64,000 nucleotides of DNA from Gammaproteobacteria bacterium. Its GTDB lineage: Bacteria; Pseudomonadota; Gammaproteobacteria; Chromatiales; Chromatiaceae. The stretch covers positions 1-64,000 of the forward strand of contig RZZN01000020.1 of assembly GCA_009929855.1 (NCBI GenBank), read 5' to 3'. Position numbers and translations under genes: made by a program. Below are positions 44,782 to 54,599 of this stretch, in pieces. Within the stretch, counting starts at the first letter, position 1, and each line of letters starts with the position of its first letter. The notes beneath the pieces are model-generated. The model worked only from the letters and a program-made list of their open reading frames with translations. It had not been told where the DNA came from and made no database searches.

Positions 44782-46866
44782 CTAGGGCTGCAGCTCCAGG
44801 GTCGGTGATGGCCGTTGCAGGAAATTGCCCTGGACATAGTCGACACCCACGTTCCACAGGACCGTGAGCGTGCGCGCGTCCTCGACCCCGGTGACCACGC
44901 TGGCCACCTTGTAGTCGCGCGCGAGTGTCGCAAGGTTGGCGAGCCGCTCTTGTTTGGTCGGGTCATCGGCCAGGCCGCGCGCATATTCCGGCATGAAGAC
45001 CACGACATCGATCGGCAGGGCTTGCAGGATCTCCTCTGATCGCTCGGTCTTGCCGAAGCGACTGATGGCGATCCGACATTTGATCTGCTTCAGTGCTTCG
45101 ACAAGCTTGGTCACGCTCTCCAGATTGTCGATTGCCGTATCTTCCTGAAACTGGAAGGTGAGCCAGTTGCCTCGGACATCGAGCTCGCGCAGACAGTCGC
45201 AGATCCAGAGGATGATGCTGGGATTGTTGAAGGTATCCTCGGCCAGGTTGATGAAGAAACGCGGGCGATGACCGGCACGGCGCTGCTCGCTCAAGGCGCG
45301 GACGGCGGTACAGATGGTCCAGCGGTCGATCTCTTCGATGAAGCCACCGCGGATGGCCGTGCCGATGAAGTCCTTGGCCGGCACGCGCTCGCCCTTCTCG
45401 TCGAGCAGTCGCACGAGCACGCTATAGCTCTCTTGACTGTCACCCATGAGACTGATGATGGGCTGGTAGACCAAGCAGAGATGCTCGCTGTCGATCGCGA
45501 TGCGGATCCGCTGCATGAGCTCCGAGTCGTCATCCTCGCTTGCCGCCTGCTTGTCGCGCGCGGCCAGTGAGGTCGGCATCTGCATCCCGGAGGAGACATC
45601 GATCGGTCCGGCCTCGATGTAGACCGATAATCGATGCGCGGCGTTGAGGATGTCCTCCGCCGCGGGGGCGACGCCCTTGACGAGATAATATCCGGCGACA
45701 CAATCGGACTCATCCTCGCTCGCTCGCGTCACGTGCTCGGGCAAGCGGACCCGCGAGCGGATACGCTCGGCGAGCAGTTCGGCCGCCTGCTCGTCGAGTC
45801 CGTCGATGATCAGGCCAAAACCATCGTCACTCACGCGGCTGGCGATATGCGGCTCTTCCACGACCTCCGCGAGCAGGATCCCAAGCTGGTCGATGAGTGC
45901 GAGACCATGCGTGAGTCCGAGATCGCGCAACAGCTCGTTCACTCGCACGACCCGGACGAAGAAGACCGCGAAGGGGTGGCGAACCGAACGCTCGGGTCCG
46001 AGCCGCAGCTCGATCTCGGCATCGAGTGTCGCGCGTCCACTGGCGCCGTGGCTTGGTGAGGCGGGTGCATGGAGCCGATCCGGCGAGAGTGTGATTCGCA
46101 AGCAGATCCCGCCGTCATGGGTGACGCGGATCGCCGCCAGCCGGGCCTCGATCGTGCGTCGCCGCGTGTCCCTGAGCCGCACCCGGGTTTCGATTGGATC
46201 ATTCTGATCAGGCCGATCAGCGGCGCGCAGGAGGTCGCGGAGGACCTCGCGCTGCTCGGGGATGATCATATCCAGGAAGTTGACCATCAGCGCGTCATCA
46301 CGTGTCTGAAAACCGAGCAGACGGATGAATGCCGGGTTCACATGGAGCGTCTGATCGCCGCGCACCAGGAGGATCGCATCCTCCGCGCGGTCGATCAGGT
46401 CGAGCGCGCGTCGCTCGCAGTGAGTCAGCCGCCCGGCGAGATCGCGCAGTCGACGCAGCTGGCGAAGTGTGGCCGACTCGCGCTGAATGACCCAGGCCAG
46501 TCGCGCATCGTCACCCTGAGCCACCAAGTCGCGCGCACGTGTCCGCTTGGCCTTGGCGAGGTCGTCGACCGGGTCGGAGGACTGGGCGCAGATCATGATC
46601 AGTGGAATCTCGACGCTGCGCTCGGCGCGCCGCGCGAGCGACTCCTCGATGTCGTCTTGGGTGCGCGCGCTCCACCAGAGGACCACGTCGAATGCGCGCC
46701 GCTGCAAGAGATCGTCCAACCGCTCGGCACGCGTGGTCACCAGCGCCCGGGCCGCCAAGCCCAGCTCGCGCAAACGCTCGACCAGGCGCTCGGCCTCCGC
46801 GGACTCGCTGGTCAACGCCAGGAGGGTCAGCGAGGCGACCGGTGAGGTTGTCATGCGATCTGTCAA
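44782..46866 (-). CDS. FimX-like protein with degenerate GGDEF and EAL domains
   Basis: The 694-residue protein has an N-terminal receiver-like region (residues 12-130), a PAS domain (about 150-270), a GGDEF-type domain without a GGDEF signature (it reads SDDGFGLI) and an EAL-type domain. The EAL signature reads SVLVRL instead of EAL, and catalytic metal ligands appear lost, as in FimX of Pseudomonas, which binds cyclic di-GMP and controls type IV pili. The motif VVTGVEDARTLTVLWNVGVDYVQGNFLQ near the end matches that group. No pilus genes lie in the window. Regulation of pili by this protein is family inference. Confidence 0.85.
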   Translation of the reverse strand: MTDRMTTSPVASLTLLALTSESAEAERLVERLRELGLAARALVTTRAERLDDLLQRRAFDVVLWWSARTQDDIEESLARRAERSVEIPLIMICAQSSDPVDDLAKAKRTRARDLVAQGDDARLAWVIQRESATLRQLRRLRDLAGRLTHCERRALDLIDRAEDAILLVRGDQTLHVNPAFIRLLGFQTRDDALMVNFLDMIIPEQREVLRDLLRAADRPDQNDPIETRVRLRDTRRRTIEARLAAIRVTHDGGICLRITLSPDRLHAPASPSHGASGRATLDAEIELRLGPERSVRHPFAVFFVRVVRVNELLRDLGLTHGLALIDQLGILLAEVVEEPHIASRVSDDGFGLIIDGLDEQAAELLAERIRSRVRLPEHVTRASEDESDCVAGYYLVKGVAPAAEDILNAAHRLSVYIEAGPIDVSSGMQMPTSLAARDKQAASEDDDSELMQRIRIAIDSEHLCLVYQPIISLMGDSQESYSVLVRLLDEKGERVPAKDFIGTAIRGGFIEEIDRWTICTAVRALSEQRRAGHRPRFFINLAEDTFNNPSIILWICDCLRELDVRGNWLTFQFQEDTAIDNLESVTKLVEALKQIKCRIAISRFGKTERSEEILQALPIDVVVFMPEYARGLADDPTKQERLANLATLARDYKVASVVTGVEDARTLTVLWNVGVDYVQGNFLQRPSPTLELQP

Positions 46867-47265
46867 GCGGAGATGCTCCGTGGATGAGTCGGCAAACGAA
46901 TCGTCGGGCCGGACAAGACGACCCGCGCGCGTCGCATTGTCTTCATTCTATACTCTCGGGACTGGCTTTGCGGTTTTGGTCACTGAAAAAGATCGACGAC
47001 TCAGTGACCTGTCCCCAACAGACCGGGAACATCCAAGACCCTGAGCGGATCGGATCGGCGTGCGAGTCGGTGCGATGATCGGCCCGGCTTGCTCGAGGCA
47101 CAGTCCGGGACTGGGGGCGCTGGGATGGCAAGGTCGGTGATGACCTGATCGATGCCCGATGAGCTGGCATTGTCTCTGCTCCGCTGGCGGGGTGAGGCAT
47201 GCGCCATGCGCATATCCCAGGCGGGGTCGCGTGCTCCGAGACGACATGCCTGGCCCAATCTTGGC
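46867..47265. other. Intergenic region with a 9-bp inverted repeat
   Basis: About 400 bases between the FimX-like and epmB genes, both on the minus strand. No gene was supported. GGTCACTGA (46978-46986) and TCAGTGACC (47001-47009) are exact inverted copies 14 bases apart; they lie about 110 bases upstream of the FimX-like gene and could be an operator or a weak terminator hairpin. Confidence 0.4.
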
Positions 47266-48273
47266 TCACCCGGTCAGGGGGGTCTTCGAGCGTGCCCCAG
47301 GGATCTCGCGCACCAAGCGCGGGACCAGATAGCCGGGGAGTCGCTCGCGCAGAACCTCGAGCAAATCCAGCGCGTGCCGATCGGAGACCTGGAAATGGGC
47401 CGCGCCCTGCACGGGATCAAGCTGATGAAGATAATAGGGCAGAACGCCACAGGCGCAGAGACGCTCGCTCAGCGCCACGAGTCGCTCCGCCTGGTCGTTG
47501 ACCCCATGCAGCAAGACACTTTGGCTCAGGAGTGGCAGGCCAGCATGGGTGAGCCGTCCGAGGGCCGTGGCAGCCTCCTCGCCGAGCTCGGCGGCATGAT
47601 TGGCATGGATCACGATCAAGGTGGACGGTGTCGCGCTCGCCAACAGCTCGCAGAGCGTCCCGGTCACGCGCGACGGTAGCACGATCGGCAACCGGGTGTG
47701 TAGACGCAGACGCTTGACATGATCGATGCGGCCGAGGCGCTCGATCAGATCAGCAAGCATGGCGTCATCCAACATCAATGGATCGCCGCCGCTCAGGATG
47801 ACCTCGGTGATCGATGGGTCCGCGGCGATCCGCGCGAGTGCCGCCTTGCCGCGAGCCGCGGCGCTCCCGTGTCCAGGCTTCCGCCAGTGGCGTCTGAAGC
47901 AATAGCGACAGTGCAGCGCGCAGGCGTGTGTCACCATCCAGAGGGCGCGCCCGGCATATTTGCGCAGCACGCCATCGCCGAGATGGGCAAGGTTGTCCCC
48001 GACTGGATCGTGGCTGAAGCCGGGGCAGGACTGTCGCTCGACCGCGAGCGGCAGGACTTGGCGCAACAAGGGATCCGTCGGGTCACCGGGGGTCATGAGT
48101 GCGGCGAAGCGACGCGGCACCAGCAGGCGAAAATCGGCGTTGCGGTCGAGATCCGGCACGGATGCCGGTTGCAGGGCGAGCGCCGCGAGGAGGTCGTCGA
48201 CATTGCGATAGGCCGCCCTCAGCTCCTCTTGCCAATCGGAGGTCTGACAAGCGGTGAGGCTTCGGGGTACCAT
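47266..48273 (-). CDS. epmB: EF-P beta-lysylation protein (lysine 2,3-aminomutase-like)
   Basis: The 335-residue radical SAM enzyme converts alpha-lysine to beta-lysine for EF-P modification. The cluster motif [13 protein letters not shown] (CxxxCxxC) is present, with GGDPLMLDD after it and a PLP-binding lysine expected in the C-terminal part; [15 protein letters not shown] is typical of EpmB. An in-frame TTG lies 24 bases upstream; the ATG was chosen. It is divergent from efp, and the two starts are only 35 bases apart, so control is likely shared. Confidence 0.95.
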   Translation of the reverse strand: MVPRSLTACQTSDWQEELRAAYRNVDDLLAALALQPASVPDLDRNADFRLLVPRRFAALMTPGDPTDPLLRQVLPLAVERQSCPGFSHDPVGDNLAHLGDGVLRKYAGRALWMVTHACALHCRYCFRRHWRKPGHGSAAARGKAALARIAADPSITEVILSGGDPLMLDDAMLADLIERLGRIDHVKRLRLHTRLPIVLPSRVTGTLCELLASATPSTLIVIHANHAAELGEEAATALGRLTHAGLPLLSQSVLLHGVNDQAERLVALSERLCACGVLPYYLHQLDPVQGAAHFQVSDRHALDLLEVLRERLPGYLVPRLVREIPGARSKTPLTG

Positions 48274-48308
48274 TGACGAGTTTCGCTTCACTTTCAATCG
48301 AGGATCAG

Positions 48309-48878
48309 ATGGCCTTCTACAGCACCAATGAGTTCAAGGGCGGACTCAAGATCATCTTGGATGGTGATCCATATCACATCATCGAGAACGAGTTCGTGAA
48401 GCCTGGCAAGGGCCAGGCATTCAACCGCGTGCGCATACGCAACCTGAAGACCGGGCGAGTCGTGGAGAAGACCTTCAAGTCTGGCGACACGGTCGAGGCC
48501 GCCGACGTGCATGATACCGACATGCAGTATCTCTACAACGATGGAGAGTACTGGCACTTCATGGATCCGGCCAGTTTCGAGCAGATGACCGCCGATGCCA
48601 ACGCGGTGGGTGATGCCGCGAAATGGATCAAGGAAGAGGATGTCTGCAAGGTGACCCTTTGGAACGGCGTGCCGCTCAGCGTCGAGGCACCCAACTTCGT
48701 CGTCCTGGCGATCACCGAGACCGATCCCGGCCTCAAGGGTGATACCTCCGGCGGCGGCGGCAAGCCGGCCACGCTCGAAACCGGTGCGATCGTGCGTGTG
48801 CCACTGTTCGTGCAGACTGGCGAGCTGATCAAGGTGGATACGCGCACCGGCGATTATGTCTCCCGAGCCAAGGACTGA
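48309..48878 (+). CDS. efp: Elongation factor P
   Basis: The 189-residue protein has the three-domain EF-P fold with the modified lysine loop VKPGKGQAF (K34) and the C-terminal [12 protein letters not shown] pattern. It relieves ribosome stalling at polyproline stretches. AGGA precedes the ATG; a longer frame to 48273 adds 12 residues without a ribosome site. The epmA gene overlaps its end by 23 bases, and epmB is divergent, so substrate and both modifying enzymes are encoded together. Confidence 0.97.
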   Translation: MAFYSTNEFKGGLKIILDGDPYHIIENEFVKPGKGQAFNRVRIRNLKTGRVVEKTFKSGDTVEAADVHDTDMQYLYNDGEYWHFMDPASFEQMTADANAVGDAAKWIKEEDVCKVTLWNGVPLSVEAPNFVVLAITETDPGLKGDTSGGGGKPATLETGAIVRVPLFVQTGELIKVDTRTGDYVSRAKD

Positions 48879-49869
48879 GTCGAGTTGGCGGCCGAGCGCG
48901 GCGCTACCCGCGTTGCGCGCGCGCGCGCAGATGCTTGCGCGTATCCGTGCCTTCTTCGCCGATCTCGGTGTGCTGGAGGTCGAGACACCCATCCTTTCAC
49001 ACGCTGGCGCAACCGATCCGGCGCTTGCGAGCTTGTGTCTGGCGGAGCCGACGGATTCGCCAGCCAGTGCAGCCGCGGTCGATCGGCTCTACCTTCAGAC
49101 TTCGCCCGAATTCCACATGAAGCGTCTACTCGCCGCGGGCAGTGGGCCGATCTATCAGATCAGCAAGGTCTTTCGCGGCGGTGAGCGCGGTCGTCTGCAT
49201 CATCCAGAGTTCACCATGCTGGAGTGGTATCGGCCGGGTTGGGAATCCGCGCGCCTCATCGATGAGTTGCTCGATCTGGCGCGGGTGGTCTTGGACCGCC
49301 CCGGGCTGCCAGTCGAGCAGGTGTCCTATGGCGATCTGTTCCGAGCCGCGCTCTCCATTGATGTGTGGGCGGCGTCTCTGACACGGCTGCGCCAGTGCGC
49401 GGTCGCGCAGGGCATCCCGGACGCGGCAGATCTGGAGCTTGACCGAGACGGTTGGCTCGACCTCTTGTTGACCCAGTGTCTGCAACCCTCGCTGGGACGC
49501 GGTCGTCTCACTGTCCTCTGTGACTATCCACCCAGCCAGGCCGCGCTCGCCCGCGTTCGCCCGGCCGATCATCGCGGACCCGCGGTCGCTGAGCGGTTCG
49601 AGTTGTATCTCGAGGGCATCGAGCTGGCCAATGGTTTCCAGGAGTTGACCGACGCCGCCGAACAGGATGCCCGCTTCGCGCGCGACCTGGCCGAGCGCCA
49701 GCGTCTCGGACAACCCATGATCCCGCCCGATCAGCGCCTGCTGGCGGCGCTTGCGGCCGGGATGCCGAGTGGCAGCGGGGTCGCCCTCGGGCTCGATCGA
49801 CTTCTGATGATCGCCATCGGGGCGAGGCATATCGACGAGGTGCTGGCCTTTCCGATCGAGCGCGCTTGA
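48856..49869 (+). CDS. epmA: EF-P (R)-beta-lysine ligase
   Basis: The 337-residue enzyme is a truncated class II lysyl-tRNA synthetase paralogue (GenX/PoxA) that attaches beta-lysine to EF-P K34. Class II motifs are visible: [20 protein letters not shown] for motif 2 and a [11 protein letters not shown] ending for motif 3. The anticodon-binding domain is absent, as expected for the family. It starts inside the efp coding sequence. Confidence 0.95.
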   Translation: MSPEPRTESSWRPSAALPALRARAQMLARIRAFFADLGVLEVETPILSHAGATDPALASLCLAEPTDSPASAAAVDRLYLQTSPEFHMKRLLAAGSGPIYQISKVFRGGERGRLHHPEFTMLEWYRPGWESARLIDELLDLARVVLDRPGLPVEQVSYGDLFRAALSIDVWAASLTRLRQCAVAQGIPDAADLELDRDGWLDLLLTQCLQPSLGRGRLTVLCDYPPSQAALARVRPADHRGPAVAERFELYLEGIELANGFQELTDAAEQDARFARDLAERQRLGQPMIPPDQRLLAALAAGMPSGSGVALGLDRLLMIAIGARHIDEVLAFPIERA

Positions 49870-49964
49870 GTCGAGCACGGGCGCCACGAGCTGGTCGAGG
49901 TCGCGCTATCGCGACCGGCGCCACACTCAGGCGCGAGCCTGTGGCGATCGACCGCCCCCTTGAC

Positions 49965-50573
49965 TCAGTCGGTCAAGGCGTCCTGGATCGCGTTCAGATC
50001 AAGCGCCTCCAGATACCGATCCAGCGCCGTGGCGTCCGCTAGACCGCTCCCCTCGGCCTGGATCATGAGTCGACTGCCGACCATGACAGTGACCTTGTAG
50101 TCCTGACTGTCCGCGGCATGCTCGATCACACCACGCTCACCCTTGAGCGTGTAGGGTTTCATGTCGCCACTGGTCTGCATCAGCATGGGCATGGAGATGG
50201 CCATGGTCAGCATCGGCATCATGGGTGAATCGGCCATCAGGGTGAGGTTGACCTCGCCCCCCTCGTCACGCAGATAGCGCCGGCTGAGCTGGGTCCCAGT
50301 GAACATGGCCGCGAGGCCACCGGATTGCGCCCGGGCCTCCTCGGCCTGCCAACCCTCCAGTGGTGGTGGAAACAGGGTCAGCAGGGTGCCGGTGATGCGC
50401 TCCTGAATCTTGGCGACCGTCTGGTTCAGGGTATCCACGGCGCGCCTCAGCTCGCCCGACTCGTAGGCCTGGCGGGCCGCGTCCAATTGATCCGTGATCG
50501 CGTCGGCGTGCACGGCTGGCAGGGGCAGGCACAGCGCACTCACCAGGGTCAGTCGTGTTGCGATTCCGCTCAT
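49965..50573 (-). CDS. Exported protein of unknown function
   Basis: The 202-residue precursor has a signal peptide (residues 1-23, ending VHA), a helical segment (about residues 25-60), then a beta-rich part with a Met-rich stretch (PMMPMLTMAISMPMLMQ). No domain name can be given with certainty; relatives in gammaproteobacteria are small exported proteins. GAGGAA precedes the ATG. It follows the SDR gene by about 45 bases on the same strand. Confidence 0.65.
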   Translation of the reverse strand: MSGIATRLTLVSALCLPLPAVHADAITDQLDAARQAYESGELRRAVDTLNQTVAKIQERITGTLLTLFPPPLEGWQAEEARAQSGGLAAMFTGTQLSRRYLRDEGGEVNLTLMADSPMMPMLTMAISMPMLMQTSGDMKPYTLKGERGVIEHAADSQDYKVTVMVGSRLMIQAEGSGLADATALDRYLEALDLNAIQDALTD

Positions 50574-50617
50574 CTGTCGTTCCTCATCGTGCAGCCGTCC
50601 AGCTGGATCCGGCGCGG

Positions 50618-51403
50618 TCATAACCCATCGATCGGAGTCTTCGACTCTGATCGATGCCCGCTCTCCCAGGCGTGCAGCGCGGCGCCAGTGATGCCGCGTC
50701 CGCTTGGTCCCAGCAGCCGCAGATAGTCATCCGTGACGGTCTCGGGGGCTGGATTCTTGCTCGGATTCTCAGCCGGATAGAGACGCGCGCGCAAGCCGGT
50801 GCGCAGAATGCCCGGATCCAAACTGTTGACGCGGATTCGACCGCCCTCGCGGGTCTCGGCGGCGAGGACTTGCATCAGACCCTCGATCCCGAACTTGGCC
50901 GCGGCATAGGCGCCCCAATAGGCCAGCCCATGGCGGCCGACCCGGTCGGAGGTGAAGATGATGGATGCCTCCGGGGCGGCGCGCAGCAACGGCATGCACA
51001 CCTGCGTGAGTAGAAAGGGTCCGGTCAGGTTGATGCGGATGACGCGCTCCCACTCGCTGGCGTCATAATCGTCGATCCGGCTCAGGAAGGGCGCGAAAGC
51101 CGCGCAATGGACCAGACCGTCGAGGCGGCCGAAGGTGGCGCCGAGGATGTCAGCGGCGCCGAGAAACTCCTCCTCACTCGCCTTCTCGAGGCTGAGCGGC
51201 AAGATCGCCGGCTCGGGACCGCCCTCGCTTTCGATCCGGTCGTAGACCTCCGCCAGGTCGTCCTCGCTCGGCTCCGACAGGACGACGGTCGCCCCCGCAC
51301 GGGCGCAGGCGAGCGCGACAGCGCGCCCGATGCCCTCGGCCGCACCGGTCACCAGGATGATGCGTCCCTCGAGCCGCTCGGGGACTTGTGATCCTTGATC
51401 CAT
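50618..51403 (-). CDS. Short-chain dehydrogenase/reductase (YciK-like)
   Basis: The 261-residue protein has the SDR cofactor motif TGAAEGIG (about residues 20-27) and YWGAYAAAKFG with the catalytic Tyr and Lys. It resembles YciK-type SDRs that lie beside ubiG in other gammaproteobacteria; the substrate is unknown. The start at MDQGSQVPERL is supported by GAGGAG nine bases upstream. Confidence 0.9.
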   Translation of the reverse strand: MDQGSQVPERLEGRIILVTGAAEGIGRAVALACARAGATVVLSEPSEDDLAEVYDRIESEGGPEPAILPLSLEKASEEEFLGAADILGATFGRLDGLVHCAAFAPFLSRIDDYDASEWERVIRINLTGPFLLTQVCMPLLRAAPEASIIFTSDRVGRHGLAYWGAYAAAKFGIEGLMQVLAAETREGGRIRVNSLDPGILRTGLRARLYPAENPSKNPAPETVTDDYLRLLGPSGRGITGAALHAWESGHRSESKTPIDGL

Positions 51404-51528
51404 GGGGTATGGCTCCTCTTCAAAATGGCTGATCAAGAGTGAGTGCATTGGATTTGGAGAATCGCACGCCGAGGCGCCAAGGTGCAAAGGGTTTGGCTTT
51501 GGTTTGCGCGGTGAGTGGGCAGTTCACC

Positions 51529-52368
51529 CTAAGCCGGCGCGCCGCGACGCTGGCTTTCGTGCCAGGCATGCCAGAGCTTGTGGATCGGGGTGAGATGAAC
51601 CGCTTGATCGGCCACCGGAAAGCCGTCGAGGACCAGCTCGGCGAGCAGCCGATCGGCCAACCGCACGCGAATCCGGATGGTGTTCGAGAGGCGCCGCGGA
51701 TCCATGTCGAGCGCCGATCGATACGGCGCCAGCTCATGGGCGAGCGCCGCGCCAATCGTCGCGAGTCGCTCTGAATCAACGAGGGTCTGGCCAGCGGTCC
51801 GCCCATCACCCGTCCCGCTCGGCAGGAAGCCCCGGTACCCGCCGCGGCGCAGCCGCCCACTGTCACGGATCAACTCCACGACACCGCAATAGGCCCCGGC
51901 ACGCCGGGCCGCCACGAGCCGCCCTGGATCATCCTCGCCGCCCACCCGCGCGCACAGCTCGCACAGCGCCCCGAGATCCAGCTCGGCACGGGCCAGAAGC
52001 TCGGCGAGGCTGGCAACCGGCCGATCGGCAAGGAGCGTCTCGGTGGCCGTGATCATCTCCAGCAAGGGTTGCTCGAGTGCGCCGAGCCGCTCGAGCGGCC
52101 GGTGCAGCACCCGCGCGATGGGGTGGGTGCCCTGGCCGGTGAGGATCCGCCCCAACTCCTCGCGCCACCAGCCGAGCTGGCGTGCGGCGACACCCCGGTC
52201 CGAGATGCGTTCCGCGGCCCCCCGGACCAGGTGGCGCCAGCCGTGCATGGCCGCGAGCTCATCGCGGAGCCTGCGCGGGGCGAAGCGGATGCTGTAATAG
52301 GCACTCGACCCGGGCGGCGTGGCCGGATTCGGGAAGGTCCACTCGCTGGCCGCGGACGTGGCTGTCAT
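51529..52368 (-). CDS. Degenerate squalene/phytoene synthase-fold protein
   Basis: The 279-residue protein has the all-helical squalene/phytoene synthase architecture: [24 protein letters not shown] near the N-terminus and [20 protein letters not shown] in the second half. The two Asp-rich DxxxD motifs that bind magnesium and prenyl diphosphate are not present, so catalysis is doubtful. Similar proteins are known beside ubiG in gammaproteobacteria and NDUFAF6 is a eukaryotic relative; a role in quinone or complex I assembly is inference. Its ATG overlaps the ubiG stop as ATGA. Confidence 0.75.
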   Translation of the reverse strand: MTATSAASEWTFPNPATPPGSSAYYSIRFAPRRLRDELAAMHGWRHLVRGAAERISDRGVAARQLGWWREELGRILTGQGTHPIARVLHRPLERLGALEQPLLEMITATETLLADRPVASLAELLARAELDLGALCELCARVGGEDDPGRLVAARRAGAYCGVVELIRDSGRLRRGGYRGFLPSGTGDGRTAGQTLVDSERLATIGAALAHELAPYRSALDMDPRRLSNTIRIRVRLADRLLAELVLDGFPVADQAVHLTPIHKLWHAWHESQRRGAPA

Positions 52369-53087
52369 GAATCCGGATCGCGCACGCAGGCGGCCAGATA
52401 ATTGACAGCGAGATCGTCGGGGTCGAGTCGATAGACGCGTGTCAATGGATTGTAGGTGAGCCCGGTCATGTCGGTGAGTCGCAGTGGGCTTGGACGGATC
52501 CAGGCAGCCAATTCGGCGGGCCGGATGAAGCGCGCATAGTCATGGGTCCCCTTGGGTAGGAGCCCCAGGAGATATTCCGCTCCCAGAACGGCGAACAGAT
52601 AGGATTTTGGATTGCGATTCAGGGTAGAGAAGACCACTGTCCCGCCCGGTCGCACCAGTCGCGCGCAGGCCTCGACCACCGAGGCCGGACTGGGGACATG
52701 CTCCAACATCTCCATACAGGTGACCACATCGAAGGCGCCCGGTTGCTCGTTGGCCAGGACCTCGGCCGGGACGCGCCGATATTCGACCTCGACCCCGCTC
52801 TCCAGGGTGTGCAGCTCGGCGATGCGCAGCGGCATCTCGCCCATGTCGATCCCGGTGACCGTCGCGCCGCGCTCGGCCATGGCCTCGGCGAGGATGCCGC
52901 CACCGCAGCCAACGTCCAGGACACGCCGTCCCATCAGACCACCGGCCGCGCGCTCCACATAGCCGAGGCGCAGTGGATTGATGTCGTGCAGCGTCTTGAA
53001 TTCACTGTGTGGATCCCACCAGCGCGAGGCCAGTGCCTCGAACTTTCTGATCTCGGCATGATCGACATTGTGCAGCGTCTCGGTCAT
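52365..53087 (-). CDS. ubiG: Ubiquinone biosynthesis O-methyltransferase
   Basis: The 240-residue methyltransferase carries out both O-methylations in ubiquinone synthesis. The SAM-binding [16 protein letters not shown] motif and the N-terminal [19 protein letters not shown] pattern are characteristic. It leads a minus-strand run with the squalene-synthase-like gene and the SDR. Confidence 0.95.
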   Translation of the reverse strand: MTETLHNVDHAEIRKFEALASRWWDPHSEFKTLHDINPLRLGYVERAAGGLMGRRVLDVGCGGGILAEAMAERGATVTGIDMGEMPLRIAELHTLESGVEVEYRRVPAEVLANEQPGAFDVVTCMEMLEHVPSPASVVEACARLVRPGGTVVFSTLNRNPKSYLFAVLGAEYLLGLLPKGTHDYARFIRPAELAAWIRPSPLRLTDMTGLTYNPLTRVYRLDPDDLAVNYLAACVRDPDS

Positions 53088-53319
53088 GGTCTGGTCTTCC
53101 GGGGCTTGAGGCGAGAGGGTGATGGCTTGGCGCCTATTCTAGCAGCCCTACTCGATCGCCTGGTGGTCGGGGGTGAGGGGTGATGAGGGACTCGCTTTGA
53201 TTCTCGTCTCGGCGCTGCGTCGCCCGGCCTTCACGCGTGACCCCTGGCCCCATTTCAAAGGATGCAAGCGCGGGCTATCCTTGCACGTCACGCCCACCAA
53301 TGCCGCCCCGGAATCCAAG

Positions 53320-54327
53320 ATGGCCGCCCATGACCCGTCTTACAAACGGCTGTTCGCGCACCGTGAGCTGGTGGCCGACCTGCTGCGTGGCTTCGTGCGC
53401 GAGGACTGGGTGACGGAGCTGGATCTCGCGACCTTGGAGCGCCCGCGCGAGAGCGGTGTCGCCGCCGATCTGCGCGAGCGCGAGGATGACCTGATCTGGC
53501 GGGTGCGCTGGGGCGAGCAGTGGGTCTATGTCTACCTGCTGTTGGAGTTTCAGTCGCGCGTCGATCCGCTGATGGCGGTGCGGCTGCTGACCTATGTCGG
53601 GTTGCTGTACGAGGATCTCGCGGCCGCCAGGATGATCCCTGCTGGTGGTCCGCTTCCGCCGGTGGTGCCGATCGTGCTCTACAACGGACACGCGCGCTGG
53701 AGCGCGGCGACCGAGCTGGCAGCGCTGCGCTCGCCCGCGCTGCCGCGGAGCCTCGATGCCTGGCAGCCGCAGCTGCGCTATCTGCTCCTCGACGAGCAGG
53801 CCCCGCTGGCGCCCGAGCTGGCCAGCTCGGGCAATCTGGCCGCGGCGCTCTTTCGTTTGGAGAACAGCCGCACACCCGCGGACATCCAGCAGGTGGTGGC
53901 GAGCCTGGTCGAGTGGCTCGCCGACCCGGCGCGCGACAGTTTGCGCCGTGCCTTCGTGGTCTGGCTCAAGCGCGTCCTGCTGCCGGCGCGGGTCCCCGGG
54001 GTCGAGCTGCCGCCCATCCATGATCTGCAGGAGATGAATGCCATGTTGGCCGAGCGAGTCAAGACTTGGACCGAGGAGTGGAAGCAAGAAGGGATTCGAG
54101 AGGGGATGCGAGAGGGGATGCGAGAGGGAATGCGAGAGGGAATGCGAGCGGGCATCCCGCGCGGCGAGGCCAAGCTGCTGCGGCGCCTGATTGCGCGGCG
54201 CTTTGGCGGCATCCCGGCCTGGGTCGAGGAGCGCCTGGACGGTGCGAGCGAGGCGCAGTTGGAGACCTGGGGCGAGCGGGTGGTCGACGGGCTCAGCCTG
54301 GAGGAGATCTTCGCCGAGTCGGATTGA
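53320..54327 (+). CDS. Rpn-family putative nuclease / recombination-promoting protein
   Basis: The 335-residue protein has an N-terminal PD-(D/E)xK-type Rpn domain: HDPSYKRLFAHRELVADLLRGFV, then EDDLIWRV and VYVYLLLEFQSRVD, which carry the likely catalytic Asp and Glu-x-Gln residues. The C-terminus (KLLRRLIARRFGG and following) is of the DUF4351 type. Rpn proteins are DNA nucleases, some of which act in phage defence; the old name is transposase_31. In between, a 12-base unit encoding GMRE repeats about four times. The chosen ATG begins the conserved domain; a frame 147 bases longer is not protein-like. Confidence 0.85.
   Translation: MAAHDPSYKRLFAHRELVADLLRGFVREDWVTELDLATLERPRESGVAADLREREDDLIWRVRWGEQWVYVYLLLEFQSRVDPLMAVRLLTYVGLLYEDLAAARMIPAGGPLPPVVPIVLYNGHARWSAATELAALRSPALPRSLDAWQPQLRYLLLDEQAPLAPELASSGNLAAALFRLENSRTPADIQQVVASLVEWLADPARDSLRRAFVVWLKRVLLPARVPGVELPPIHDLQEMNAMLAERVKTWTEEWKQEGIREGMREGMREGMREGMRAGIPRGEAKLLRRLIARRFGGIPAWVEERLDGASEAQLETWGERVVDGLSLEEIFAESD
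54091..54151 (+). repeat. In-frame 12-bp tandem repeats in the Rpn gene
   Basis: About five units of GGGATGCGAGAG with small changes, read in frame as IREGMREGMREGMREGMRAG. Being a multiple of three they would add or remove four residues without shifting the frame, so length could vary between strains. Confidence 0.85.
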
Positions 54328-54599
54328 GCAGCGGTGACCCACACGCGCCTCGCGCGGGCTGCACTCGATCTCGCGCGCCTGTTCTTTGCCTGCTCGACCG
54401 GCGATGGCGTGCGCGCGCGCTGGTGTGACGCTTGCGTCATCTGCCGCGCTGCCTGGTCACCCCGAGCTGGTATCCGATGAAGTTTGTCGAGGTCGCCGGC
54501 CGCTCCCCGCGGGGCAGGGCGGACGGCGCACGTCGATGACGACGCGCGCCCGCGAACAGGTTAAACTTTCATGCTTTGCGTCGACGGGTGAATCAGACG

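Noticed and set aside
53320-54327. Transposon carrying the Rpn gene
   Set aside because: No flanking inverted or direct repeats were found; Rpn genes often stand alone.
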